The notes under the pieces are model-generated. The model did no database searches. It was given only the letters and a program-made list of their open reading frames with translations, and was not told the DNA's origin. The translations under genes and the position numbers were made by a program. This document shows, in pieces, positions 45,089 through 58,900 of a DNA stretch of 64,000 nt (position 1 is its first letter; each line of letters starts with the position of its first letter). The DNA lies in contig CM069870.1 of NCBI GenBank assembly GCA_036172665.1, positions 26,448,001 through 26,512,000 on the forward strand, read 5' to 3'. The DNA comes from Prosopocoilus inquinatus. Taxonomy: Eukaryota; Arthropoda; Insecta; Coleoptera; Lucanidae.

Positions 45089-48000
45089 TATTATAGGAGC
45101 ATTGCATTATGTAAAGAAATTGAAAAGTAGACTAAACAAGTCTACTACCACTTTGAAAGCAAATCCATTAACTTGTTATATCAATGTTGCGTAAGTGTAA
45201 TGAAACGATGCACTTCTAATCCTATTTAAATCGCAGTTTGTTTAATCAAAACTACTAAACTGGAAACATTTGTGACCTATCTTTAATAACTTTTGACACG
45301 TAATTAATCGGCGCGAAGTTAACAATATGCATGCACCATGAATCCTAATATCCCTGATGGACTTTAAATATTGGTGATTGATGGCGTTAGTTTTAAGTCT
45401 TACATAATCTATCAATGTTAACTCTGAATGTTTTGACGAACTAATTATCCGTTTTGATGGAACCAACATGTTTATGACTTCGTGTAATAAATCGCGACGG
45501 TAGAATATGGAGTAAATTTCAGAAGTGCGCTTCCAATAATATGATACAATTATCGGTAATATTATTATTATTATTATTTAATTATTAACCCAAGCTTTTG
45601 TTTACCTTTTCTATGTTTAATTATAAATTAATTATTTTGAGTATATTGGAAGTGACAGCACACTATCAAATTACATTAATACACACTGTGCGAATGTAAA
45701 ATTTGGAATAATCAGTATAAAATGTAAATGACTGATTTTTAAGAAAATTCCAAAAATAAATTTTTGATTTAAATTGCGAATTGTTGCTTGAATGTACACA
45801 GTGTTACAAGTAACAGTGATGACGCCATTAATATTTTTTTTAACGACAATCTCCAAGTTTCAATTGATATTTCAATAACCCGCCGATTATTAAAACGATG
45901 CTATATGTTGACACATTTCGTAAGATATTTTTTGAGAAAATTAATATTTATTTAATAATAATAATATTTATTGCTTCCATTAGACCATGACCAATTAATA
46001 ATGAGAAAAGAAAAGTGGAATTTTAATTTACGTACGAGATTCAAAACTAAGTACCTACTGAAAAACTCTTAGTTTACAACTCATATTTACAACTTAAATT
46101 TACTTTGTTTCTTGTTAATAATCATCAGCCGCACCCGCGGAAAGGAGTTAATGTTAACCATCAAGAGAGAATGCACACGCCTGATTAGAAGACAGACGTG
46201 TGCTCTCTCATACTTATTTCTATAGTGACAGAACCTGTATATTGCATTCTTGTTAAATAATTTTTGCAAACCACAATAATGATAACGATTTATCCATTGT
46301 TAAGTATGTCCGCGGTGCATTATTTAGACCAAATAAATATGAAAGCAGAAAAACAGGAAATTATATTACTTTCCATAAAAAAAAAACCATTTCTGAACAA
46401 AACGATTGATTCTATAAAAAGGATGTAAGCTTACCACGCTCTGGTAAATTTAATTCTCTAGGCTTAACAATTCAGCATCATGGTCCCAAAAACAATTAAG
46501 ACAAAATGAAAATAAAAATTCAAAACGTATAGCGAGAGATGAGCAACAAGTTAAGCCTCCGGAAATACACGCCGCACTATTTCCGCCTGGCGTGATGGCC
46601 ACTGCCCCCTGGTAGAACGAGGTAGCGATTCCGGATGTAACCCATCTAATGCCTTTTGGATCGTTTCCGCCCTGTGTCGTGCACGTTGAACGAAGAAGAA
46701 ACAAGTATCTTGTTCTCGACATCAAATTCGACGCCCATGCTAGAGCGAAACAAAAAATTTGGTACTTGGAGGACGCTCCTTTCCCTTCAGTTTCATCCTT
46801 GCTTATAGAAAATGCCATCTCCGATTTCCGCCCGTCCGATATCGGATACTTTAGTTTGTTTTGATATTTGCGCTAGATGGACTATGAAAAATGCAACAGT
46901 AAGCTACGCTTAAACGAATTTCGAATTCGTTCGACGTGAAAAGTTGAAAATATACGCCTTTTGTAACGGATAAGGGATCGTGGAAAGGTAGAATGCTTGA
47001 TGGAATAAAATGACACGCGCGTTTTCTAAGTTTCTTTGAAATGTAAAATGCTTTTAATAAATTACAAAATGTTCACGAAAAACCTACATGGAAGTAAAAG
47101 AAAGATGGTAGAAAAATTGTTGGCTTAATGAATTTTTTAAATCTAAATTCAGAAAGACAAGAAAAGAAAACATATATACATACACACATACATACATATA
47201 TTTATAAACGTTTTTCAAGGCACGACAAGACATATAATCAGATAATGCGATGGTGTGGATAAGCTAACGAAAATAACAGTACAAGTTAAGGTATGTAAAA
47301 TTCTTTTATTTATAGTATGTGTTCAGAACAAAACGTTTTATTAGTTGATGACATTAATGGAAAATAAATCTGTAAAGAAATCAACCATCATTTACGAATT
47401 AAAAACTCTCATCAATTATTTTGATAACAGGGGATTAATTATATCAATTCCAACATATTTTCTAATATTATGTTATAGCATAATTTATTAAATCTTGCCT
47501 CCTACGTGTTTTTTTAAAATAAATATAATTAAGACAAACGATCTGGGCAATATTTCAAACTGTCACGTGGGCGTTGTATCAGATAAATTCTAAATCTATG
47601 CGTGAAATACACATGATGTTCTTGTCACCGCCACCGCTGCTCGTGTCAACGAAACAATTTTGTTGGATTGGCTGGAAATTAGTTCGCATAATAATCGGTT
47701 ACTTTAAAACGAACCTCACATTGACAGCATAAAAGTTATTTTAGCCGAGTTATAACATGCTGTAAAAAGAATTCAACTTGGCGGACGGCGCTCTTAAAAT
47801 ATGTATGTTCATTTTCTATTCTAGTCGTAAATTAATCGAAGCGTGAATTAGTAGTCTCTTAAGCTACTTATTTATTACTAACGAAAATGTAGTCAGTTTT
47901 AGTGGTGTTTTCAAAACACGTTAACGTCCGGGCATTCAACTCATTCATTTGTTCTGTAGACAGTCTTATGTAATGGTTCGCTTTTAATGGTTTCATAGGA

Positions 48001-48189
48001 ATAGTAATCACAGGGCATTGATTATCTGCGAATTATTGCCATTTGTTAACAATGTCCGATGCTAACTATTCCTATTCACATTATCACTAGCAGGAATACT
48101 AAGGTTAACAAAACATGATTAAAATAGTTTAGTAATAAAACAAAAAGTGTAAAGTTAAAATTTATTCTTTTAATGAAGGCTTTAATATC
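45089..48189. other. Unassigned; ATT and CATA simple repeats and an island at 46550-46850
   Basis: (ATT)n lies at about 45559-45580 and a TACA/CATA tract at about 47170-47205. The only notable feature is the open frame inside the less AT-rich island at 46450-46818, listed separately. Confidence 0.45.
46450..46818 (-). other. Unrecognised 122-codon open frame in a less AT-rich island
   Basis: The frame starts MAFSISKDETEGKGASSKYQ and includes TPGGNSAACISGGLTCC. The last ~20 residues run into AT-rich DNA. The plus strand is also open (46649-46864) over the same island. I recognise no domain, signal peptide or clear splice sites. A frame this long is uncommon by chance in DNA this AT-rich, but the island itself is less AT-rich, which weakens that argument. 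It could be a host exon, conserved non-coding DNA or chance. Confidence 0.2.
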
Positions 48190-49130
48190 GAGTTAGACCT
48201 CCTCCAACTGCTATACACGCTCTCATACGAGAAGACATACCCTGGATTAAGGGCGAAATCTTTTCTGAATAATCTCCATCCAAGCTGCTTGAAAAATTCC
48301 AGAGAAGTCTTCGAGGGTTTGAGGAGAGCTTGAAAGTTAGATGTTACTCTAAAGATTCTCAATCGAGTTTAAGCCAATACTTCTTCCTCATCAGTTTAAC
48401 ACTCCAATATTGGTGACAGTACTTTAATTTATGACTATGTTTGCTATGTGTGGGCAAGCTTTGTGTGCATTAAAATGAACTGGGGTCCATACACAGCAGC
48501 AAAAAGTTGTAACGTCGCTCAGATATCAGGCTAATAAAAATAATAATCAGGTTGGTATGATCTTCAAAATTAGTCCCACCCTACACCATAACTGATCCAC
48601 CACCAAACTGATCTTTTTCCCATGTTCAACATGTGTGAATTTTTCTCCGGGCATTCTCTATACTCTGTCACGCCTATGATTCGATTTAGACACCACCTGG
48701 ATTCATAGGTGAATAAATTTTGGCGCCAGTCATCAGTGGTTCAGTTTGCGTGCATCTGATCAAATGCCAGTAGAGCTCTTTTATCTGCTGCAAGAAAAAA
48801 AACTGGTCCTACTGCTGGCCTGTAAAATCTTAAATTTACAGTTTTGAGCTTTTTTCTTATAGTATCATTGTGTATAATCGTTCCATTGCCAAGCTGTAGG
48901 TCCGGTTTAATCTGTTTTGCTGTGCAAAACCTTCTCCGTTTTACAATAATTCGCATCAAGCGATCCTCTGCAGTCGTTGCTTTATTTTGTCTGTCTTGGC
49001 CAGGTCTTCTGCAATAAGTGCCGATTTCTCTGCAGCTTTTTCAAGCCCTACTGACAACACATTGTGCAACATTAAACCTTATAGCAACTTCTTATTAGGC
49101 GTAACTTTCCTTAATAGGATCCACCAGTTT
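48190..49130 (-). pseudogene. Tc1-like transposase pseudogene
   Basis: Reads right to left. The HTH comes first (REVA or EVAIRFNVAQCVVSRA, stop, KSCREIGTYCRRPGQ), followed by the basic linker and second DNA-binding part (NKATTAEDRLMRIIVKRRRF, TAKQIKPDLQ). The catalytic domain starts with DDWRQNLFTYESRWCLNR, where the usual first Asp (DESRF) is replaced by Tyr. GKRSVWWWISYG and GPQFILMHTKLAHT follow, with Thr-Lys in place of the Asp-Asn pair. The DPIE box is scrambled (LSPILEC, stop). The C-terminus in another frame reads QGMSSRMRACIAVGGGLTRY and stops near 48190, matching the usual ...AVIAARGGHTRY ending. At least six stops and two frameshifts. No TIRs were located. Confidence 0.85.
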
Positions 49131-52100
49131 GACTATATTCACTATATTTACAAATTGAGTTAATCCATAGTTACGTGGTTGTGATTTTATGTAAGTATGT
49201 GTTAAGCTATTTATTTTTTTAATTAAATTAGCTGTTTTTCTTAATGGTAACTGATTTGTTGAAGAAAACAACTGAACAATTTGTTAGTTCCTTTTAAAAC
49301 GGGTCCCAACTCTACACAAGTACCTCTTAAGGCGGGTTCAGATTAAGCAAAGCATTGATTGCTTTTTGGGAGGTGGAAAATCTTTATAAATGCATTGTTT
49401 AGATTATTGTTTTGTCTTTGGATCTAAAAATTCGCCTCCAGAGAGGCAACATTTTGCACTGACATTTTCTTCGGGTGCAATTTTTATTCTGATGTCAACA
49501 ACCTAGGCACGTACTCCTCACCTCTTGTATTCACCTTGAATAGACTCTCTGCCCCAAATAAAATGACCAAAATTTGACTTGAAAATATGACAAGTAATCA
49601 TGGTTAAACCCTGCCATTATTCTCTCCTGAAAATTCCCTTCTTCAGTTAAAAATTACATTTCGATGTTCTAACTCATATTTTTTATCAAATGAATCGAGT
49701 TTTGGAACAAATGTCTTCGAAACAATTCAATTCAATTCTTAATTAATTAATTAATAACGGTGAAAATACACTTTTGTTTCACAACTAGACAGATAATCAT
49801 TGAATCTCCCATCGTAAAGTGTCAGCATGTACATTAATCATGGATTTTAATATTATTTAAATTTATTGTTTCAATCATTTTTTGAATGTTGAAATTTGCC
49901 AAGCAGTTCTGAACACACTGTACTTGCTGTTATTTCTCTAGTTTCTTGGTTTTACTTGCTGTTAACGGCTTCTTGAGTTTACGTCATGACCAAAATATTT
50001 TTTGCTGTCTGGGTATATTATATTTTTAAACTAAATAGCTGCGCAGTCAGTGTAACTATAAATTTCACGGAATAATGAAAAATTCGTTATAAAGCTCGAA
50101 TGTACGGAAATTCATTCTCCCTGATCATCGCACCAGAAAAGCAAACTGAAAAGCTTTTAGAAATTAAAAACTGCGTTATTAATACCTCCACACGTTACAA
50201 CCAACATCATTCTATTGTTAACCGTATAATAATTTATGTTGGTGGTATGGGTTCGCATGAGCAGTTTTTGTGGGAGAACGGTTTTGACTAATTCCTAAAT
50301 ACGTAATTGATTCACGAGTAGAAATATTTCTCGGGTCATTATTAAAAAAAAATCTTTTTATCAGTTGCAAAACGAAATCTTCGTAGATCATGTTTGAATT
50401 GATTCATTAGTAGTAAAAATTCGAAGTCGGATCTTCACACCGTTAAGAAAATAATCGAAATAATTTCTTGGGTGTATTAAAATGTTCATGTTACGTTTAA
50501 TGAGTTAAGCATGTAAAACGAAAATATTATCTTATCTAAAATAATGATTCTTTTTGCATACGTAATCGAAACTTAGTAAAAATATATTCGCGCAAAAATT
50601 AAACTTCTACATATTTTAGGTATTATGTTAAATTATTATGAACGTGTATACGTATAATCACGTTCAATTATAGTGACACCACTCAACAATTTCGTAACCC
50701 TTATAGTAATAGTATATGGATGTATTAGCTCACCTTTTTGTCATTTGTGGAGCAGTTTTTACTAAAAAACATGACAGTACATATACAGCTAGATGGTAAA
50801 AAAACTATTTCGAGAGCAACAAGTACAAATTAAGTTTCACTGTGATTAAAGGTTTTCTTGTTGTGTTGGGTTTCATGTATTTCTACTTGCTCTAGCATAT
50901 TTTTATAATAAAGTAAATAGTATTATTAATATGCCTTGTTAATGGTCGGTATAACATGCAGTATGCACAGAAATTTACGAGTTCTAATATGCTCGTGATC
51001 CTTTAACTACGGATAATTTGTATGTTATTTTTTATCGCTACTCAGAAATAAAGAGAGAAAAAGCATAAAAAAAAGTCGAAATGTCACTTTTCACTTCTCA
51101 AAAGAGTAGAATTCTTAAGAAGGGTATGCACTTAATGATTTAAAGACATATCTTACTAATCCATTTAGTACGTGAAATATTTATTTCATTTATTCATCAC
51201 TTCATCAGTTTTACTTTAAAGTGGCTCGTCCTGTACTGGACTTTGATTGGTTCAGTTACGGATTGATTTTTTTTTTCGTCCTCAGTTCGGTTAGTGCGCA
51301 AAACTCATCCGTTGTTGTATATTAAAAATGTAAAATTTCGATATTCCGACAGCTTCATCAGGATAAATTTTTAAAATAGATTCAAAATAAAAGGTTAATG
51401 CCAGGATTATATTTAGTAGAAAAGGCAGTTACTTTTCCTTGCAGTTAATAACTCCCTTTTTTGATAAATTTTTACTTACGAAGTGACATGTATGTGGGAT
51501 TATATATTCCCACAAGTCTTTTAGATCAATATGTCATTAAACGTAGCCGACAGTTTCGTGTCTACGTGGTTGTGAAGAGCGTAAATTATTATTAAAAACC
51601 TTTCGTTCTTGAGACATCAGCTCCAGCAGCCCAGAATCTTGAATGAAATTGGTAGATTTGCTAGAAACGCATTTTACGTTCTTGTCAAATTTAGAGGCGA
51701 ATTGCTCTCTTCATTTGAAAAAGTTGAACTGGAACTAGATCCCAATTTAGAAGTTTAGTATTAAGTAGTATGGGTAATGTTTATCTACCATTGTGATTAA
51801 ACACACGTAATAATCAAAATACACAACAGTTCATTGGCATCTCCTTTGAGAAACAAAATATAATTAATTATAATTTTGTATGATCGCAATAGTAAGTTAG
51901 TGTTCATAAGGACTGATCAATATAAGGTTACTAAAGTGAAAGTCGCACATTTAGGCAAGTAGGACCAATTTCCTAGTTCAACAAAATAACATAACACATT
52001 AAACTAAGGACAAACAATTAAACTAATAATAATAATAAATCCAAATTAAAATTTCTTAACATTTTTACGTTAAAATGGTTGAGTGAAATAGGCGCCATCT

Positions 52101-54899
52101 TTTAAAGCTTTAAACGATTGGCACTTTTTTGTTGAAGGACTGCAGTTGGTATTGATCATTTGGATATTATCAATAATATTGATAAACAACACTACTGATC
52201 AATATTATAGAACACGTAGGGTACGTTTTAATGAAATAACTTATTATACACGGATTGTAATAAGGAATAAGTCAAAGCATGGACGATTATATCTGCCGCA
52301 AAATAGAAGAAGAAGAAGAAGAAGAAGCTGTCTTTAGGTGTTTTAAATCCATTGACACTAACGGTATATAACATTCCTATGCACATATGGAGGTAAACAG
52401 TTGTGCCAACGATGGAAAGTGTTTTTATGGGATATAGACAATTGAAGTTATGTAGAAAATGCTTATTTCAAAAATAAATTCTATAGGTTACAATGTAACT
52501 CAACCATAATTTAAAAAGTTTCAGTTCAAAAGAAGAAAAGGTAGCCAGCATCATCTGTTAGAGCGCCTAGCAAACAATAAAGTGCATTACCTCGTTCGTT
52601 CATTCACCTCATCTAACAACTATTATGAACTAACGACCATAACAAAACAACCCGAGAACCAGTTCCGCGCTGTGGCGGACAACACCGGTCAGGTTGACGG
52701 CCAAAGACGGTTTTACACTCGTAAATAGTCCCGACCAGGAACAACTGAAAACTGAAAGGCTTCCGAAGAGAAGGAAAGTGTTCCACAAATCTACATACCG
52801 TGTTGTTGATGGGCCGTGACAACGCCAGCATTTCATAATATTCTTGGTCTAGATCACGACCATGAAACATATTTTACCAGAGTTACGTAATCCATTCTGC
52901 ACGTTACTGGATGAAGTAAATGAAGAACGAATTCTATAACAGTATTTTTTTGCTCAGCCGAATTTATTTCTGTTGAAAACATTAAAATTGTTTGTATGTA
53001 CTCTAATATGAGAAAAAGTTTCAGAAAAAATGACAATTGTATTTTAGAGACATAAAAGCTACAAACACTATGAAGAAATTCCGTAAATTTTTAAACTAGC
53101 GTTAATTGATAAAAACTGAGATGACAGAAATTCAATTCTTTTATGGTAGTCCCATTTATATTCTCACTTCAAAACAATTACCTGTATGTCCTTATATGGG
53201 CGATTCTTAACATTAATTATGCAATCTACGACATCGTTAGTTTTGAAACGGTTTTGGATAAAGACACAATCACAAATTTTAGCAAACTGATTGAGTTGTG
53301 ACTAAATATAGCTTTCTAGTAAATTACACTACAAATGGCATACAACATAATAAGATAAAAAATAACAAGAAAAACAAATATTGTTTTCCGTTACTTCTGA
53401 TGTCCTTTTAATCAAAATCTATGACTGGTTCATGGAATACACTCACGAGGCTAATCCATCCCTGCGTGCTTTTCAGTTGCAAATATAAAACTGAGTATAA
53501 TATATAAAGAAATGAACATATCATTTAAATTATTTTTTTTAGGTTTTAATTCCATATTATAAGAAGTAATCTCTACAAGAAATTTTATGAGAAGCAATTT
53601 ATTAATGTTCAAGTACACACATCTATTTAGTAAATTATAAAATCAGAGTCTAAGAGGTAAAAACTTATTACCTGTTTGCAGAAATAGGAAATTAACAATT
53701 TCTAAAATTACTTAGACATCCTAAAGTAAAGTGGTTTACGGAATACGTTAATTTGGTTTCATACGATTCACATAACATAAAAACTTTGAAGCTGAGGATA
53801 CGTTAAGGAAAACGCATTAAAGCAATTAGGTAATATAATTTGAGTGAATTTACCTATTCATCCTGAGAAAATAAACCATATTTTAATTAAATAAAAGTCA
53901 TATACTAGCAAATTATTTGCGCATTTACAGTACGGTCCGTAAATAAGTTACACATTAAAGTCGTATGACACGATGATAATTTTTGTAAAAAAATTGCAAA
54001 CATTTGTTACAAAGTGGCAGAGACAGGTTATCATAGTGAATGTTTATTGGTTAAATCGATACTTCTCTATCAGTTTTCATATGATACAAGAAATATAACT
54101 ATGTCAACCGGTCCTTTTTTTTTTTTGAAGGATTGCATCAATTTTATTTCACATTTTGATGAGCTCCGTTAAAAGATTAAGTGTGAGTCATTACTTTCTG
54201 CCGTAAATTATTTGCCTAAGGAAGGAACAATTGAACTACATACTTTCAGCATTTTTTAAATAATTATCTTTTTTGAGATAAAGCAAAATCATTTTTCACC
54301 TTTGGATGACTATGTAGGGTCATTTTCGACCCCACGCCATATATCTTTGTCTTAATTTCAAAACAAGTCGTTGTTTTTTTTTAACTGACTTTATTTAACT
54401 CTGCTACATTCTCCTAAAAGCGTTTTCTGAATTGATCCAACCAATTCCGCAAAAAAATATTTCTCCTATTACGGTCAAAAATAACTTAACCCAACCTCGT
54501 TGTCGATGTTACCGAATTTATTTGAGAAAGTAATCTTATTTTTCCGAACTAATTCGTTTGATTTCGTGGCGGTCTTGTCCCAAGACAAGACTAACAAGAA
54601 AAAAAAAAGGTCAACGAAATTAGAAATTTAAAAGATCAAGCAGAACAAGGCAACACTGTTAAAACAGGGTGTTATAAAATCTTTCTAAAGTCATCTGATA
54701 GTAAATACAAGTTTTGTTATGTTTTACGTACATCCAACGTATGTATTGCAAAGCAAAGATGCTGTCATATGCATAATAAACACTTTTAAGCAATCTAACA
54801 ATTTTATTACGTGTAAATATGACTAAATATCCAATATGACCCCACTTTGTCGTTCTTTTGACGAAACGAACTTAGTTATCTGAGGGTTAAGAAATCAGT
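49131..54899. other. Long unassigned stretch; less AT-rich island at 52600-52860
   Basis: No gene recognised over almost 5.8 kb. At 52600-52860 the composition is richer in G and C (CGAGAACCAGTTCCGCGCTG, GACAACACCGGTCAGGTTG) and two overlapping minus-strand frames of 68 and 85 codons occur, none with a known domain. A poly(T) run lies at about 54116-54126. The rest is AT-rich with nothing I can name. Confidence 0.45.
52305..52327 (+). repeat. (AGA)n microsatellite
   Basis: About seven and a half uninterrupted AGA units. Confidence 0.9.
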
Positions 54900-55054
54900 G
54901 GTCTTATTCTCGAATCGAGGGAACAAACTCACAAGAGAACCTGACGTCAAAATAACATAATTCTCTTACGATTTACGTAGTTTTGTATGAGAGCCTACGT
55001 CATTTTGACGTCACGTTCTCTTGCAAATTTGTTCCCTCGATTCGAGAATAAGGT
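54900..55054. mobile_element. Short MITE with TGACGTCA-containing terminal repeats
   Basis: GGTCTTATTCTCGAATCGAG at the left and, read inward from the right, GGACCTTATTCTCGAATCGA are inverted repeats that continue through GGGAACAAA, CAAGAGAAC and TGACGTCAAAAT for about 57 bp. Each arm therefore carries a TGACGTCA palindrome. 155 bp, non-coding; target duplication not clear. Confidence 0.88.
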
Positions 55055-55759
55055 CCCTTTTTGGGATAATCCTGGGACTCCCGTGGCCTCAAATCAATTG
55101 TTTGGAACTGATGACGCTTTCTTAAAACTTTTAAAATAGGATATTTTTTATGACGAATTTTTCATAGACGGCAAATATCAGTGTACACGTTTACACCCGT
55201 AGATAACAAAAACATTGTGAAAAATAATTCTTAACATCCTACGTTACTTTTCTCACAAACTGTAAAATTTTATTTTATTGATAGGTCTGTTGATTGCCTC
55301 CCTTCTAACTATCCTAACTAACTAATGCAAACTATTTGAATCGCTTATACCAATAACATAATCCTGCAAAATTACACTTTCTATCATATCACGCTTTAAA
55401 TTCCATCAAATTTATATTCCCTTGATATTGTTTTTTTATGTTTTCTTTTATATCTTGATAGAACCTTTCACCTTGATAGAACCTTGCTCCTCACTCACCA
55501 CACCAAGATTTTCTGGGAAACACTCGTAGTCGAAATAAGAAAGTAGAAAATGAATTGTTACGTTGCTGTTACAATCCAAAATGTTCTCTTGGGCTATTCC
55601 TTTTTTGTCCAACGTAAGCCCAGCATACTTACAAAGGAAACACGGTATTTTTGTAAAGCCAGATTAATTGACGCAGAAGCGATCTAGAAAATTTTAAATC
55701 GCCACTAATCTTTCAGCAACCTCATTTTATCTAACAAAATCTTTAAGTTTTCGGATGTC
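55055..55759. other. Unassigned AT-rich stretch
   Basis: Nothing recognised apart from a short direct repeat, GATAGAACCTT at about 55457 and 55474. Confidence 0.4.
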
Positions 55760-55935
55760 TCCCATTTAGAATAACAAAGTTGGTTGCCATAGCAACAAAC
55801 CAAAGAGAACACAGAGACACTATTTTCATCAAGTCATACGTAAGAATACATCAAAGAACTTTTGTATTATACATTTTTTCATAACTTTTCAAATAAAAAA
55901 GTTACAGCTATTATTTGATACTTTTGTTTCCTGTA
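55760..55935 (-). repeat. Dispersed repeat R31, inverted copy
   Basis: Reverse complement contains ACAAAAGTATCAAATAATAG, CTGTAACTTTTTTATTTG, GTGTTCTCTTTGGTTTG and GGCAACCAACTTTGTTATTC, matching 31748-31917 in order. The outer end CTGTATAA resembles a TA-flanked CAGG terminus, so this may be a MITE. Confidence 0.8.
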
Positions 55936-58900
55936 TAAAGACCACACTTGTAACAGGATTGTTGATACAGTTTTCACGGAATGAAATTGATGCAATTTTA
56001 TCACTTTTGAGAAAAAAAAATAAAATTACAGCGATCAGATGTTTTGAATTTTCGTTTAATTTGATTTAAATGTTAAAAATGTTTTCTAGCGCCATCTATT
56101 TTCTTAGCTTGTTGCAAATGTTATTTTATCAGAACACCATAAAGATTAATCTTTCATCAAATACAATTCCAATGGCAAAAGTAAATTTTATAATTTAGAT
56201 TTTTTTTCAGATTTTATAAAAAAATGTAAAAAAATTATTTTTTCAGAAACTATGCGTGATAGAGAAAAACTATTTACAGATTTGTGAACGGTATTCGACC
56301 GTTTCTTAAAACAACAATAAAAATGCAAACAACAGATTTATGCCGATTTCTGTAATCAATTGAATTTTGATAATTTTGAAAGGAAAATTATTATCGAAAG
56401 ACATTCTTTTCGCAATTTGTTAGTTATTTTAGAATTAAATTATTTGTTTATTGGATACCTCCCATTCATAGCGCAAATCATTTAAAGCCTGTTCTGTTTA
56501 AAAGTAAGATCGATGAAATCAAAACAAAGGCCAATTGCAATAAGTGCTTGCAAAACAAAGACCATAACGGCCTTAGTTTTGAACAGAACAGCCTTTTAAA
56601 TTATTTGCGTTGAATTATATTTTAAAAATCATTTAAGTCGGCTAAAAGTAAGTTTAAAATCCGTTTCATTTTACCGTTTTTTAATATTACATCGATGTTT
56701 AATTGAGAAGGCATGTTACGCTTTTTTGCACGTCAAAAATTTCATGTTCTATAAATAACTATCCAGTCTAATAGACAATTGTAGTAACGTGTGTAATATT
56801 CCCGGAAGTGAAATTGAATTATTCAGTCCACAGAAGATTAACAAGCAGATCTATTACAAACAATGAAAACGTCTATACTGATCTGTAGCGAAATCGATAA
56901 CTAACAGGAGAGTGTGCATTCGAGTATTTGAAGGTATTCTGCTATTAAACAGATCAATCAATCTGTACATTATTCCGTTCATAATTTACCTGAGCTACAA
57001 TTTTGTTTTTAACTTTGACTGAGATTTTTGTGACAGCGTGTACGTCTGCACCGCAGACGTAATCAGTGTTTACGGCAGATAAATAAACATTTTCAGACAG
57101 TTGTTCCAAAACAATAAACGACAGAACGGTCCGTAAACACATGTAAAGACGATTCACGGCCGCCTAGACACAATAAACTTCTGCCATAGTTTATACGTAC
57201 TTACTCTCCCTTAAATACCTAGATTAAAGGGACGCGCTACGGGATAAATATCGGAAATATGACATCGTAAATCGAAATTTAGAGGTACCGTACCGCTTTC
57301 GTAATGAACACTCGCCGTAATGGTCAAGCTCATCTCTCCAAAGTGTTTTATTACACACGAAATAAATCTAGCGAGGACGATAACTTAAAGCTCGCGACGC
57401 CTGCGGCGCTGCACCACGTGGCGCGGCGCCACCAAATAATATTTACGTACCTCTTTTCTCAGCACCTTCGGTGTAACGTCTTATTTCAACTTAATGCAAA
57501 ATTCAAATGCAGAGAATCAAAGAATGCAGGGCTGCTGAAGTTCTCCGTTCGAATGCACAGTTTGTGATTCAATCCTCACCGTAAGCAATATGCAAGTACA
57601 TACTGAGAGGAGGTATCAAAAGCAATGTCCTTATTCGAAGGACGACGACCCTCACATAGACCTTCCTACCCTCTACTCGGATGAGGAATAAAGGTAAATG
57701 TAATGGAACGGTTACAAGTTGTATAGGGCAACGAATAAGTTCCAAAGGGGAAGTATTTACAGGACATCTGCACGTAGTAGATTTATGTTATGAGAATTAT
57801 TCAGCAATGTCAATCTTCCAAATCCGTATATTTAATTAGAAAATATACTATAATATTTTATTATGCAACATATGTCTATTTGCTTTTTAAAATAATCGTA
57901 TCAAAACATGGGGTATACCACAGGCAACTAATACCGCTATTTCAAATAATTTAAAAGTCTATCACACTTTAAAATCAAACTTTCCAAAATTTAAGATTAA
58001 TTCATGTTTGATCCATATTTAAAAAGATAATAAGCACAAGAAAACGTACACTTACAAAAATGCACTCACATGCAGATCAAGAGAAAAAATAAACATCTGG
58101 TTAGGAATAACAAATAACACACTGATTGGTCAATTTTTTATTGTTTAATCTTCTCCGTTACTCAATAGTTTCTCAAATACGGCAAATTTGAAAGCCCTTG
58201 GTATCAACAAGATGGTGCTACCTTCACATTTTACGATGAATTTTCTTAATACAATATTTCCTGAACGATACCCATGACCCTTTACTATGCAGAAACTCTC
58301 TACAAACAAACTTAAAAAGTTATTTTAATTTTTAAAAATTACTTAGTTTCTCACATATTTCACGATAACATGTGTCATCATCACAGAATGAGAATTAACA
58401 TGAAATAAACAACCACGGGTGTTATGTTGGTTGCCTAGATTTACAATGCTCTCACATGATTATTTTAAAATGCAACATAGGCATATTTGCAGAATAAAAT
58501 AAAAGCACTGTATACTTGTAGAGGCACTAAAAATACTTACCAGTGCAATTATTGATTTGAAATAAAGAGAGGCCTCATGTAATAATAACTCTAAAGCTAA
58601 GATACGACTGCATTAAAATAAACAAACATAATTTTTTAGTTTCAATCTAGATTAAGCAAGTGATACAAGTTCTTTGATTTGGATCACACAAAATAAAACA
58701 TTCACGTTTCATTTTTTTTCTGCATCGGTTTTCGATGTCCGTGCGTGCATATTTGACGCGATTAAATATTTGCTTTCCCTCACGCAAGTTTGGTTTCCGC
58801 CTTACTTGTCCTGACGATTGTTTGTCGAGAAGAACTAATATTTGTGTTAGATGTGAAAGAATTTTCCAAATCTATGACGCAACGCCGCACGTGAAATTTG

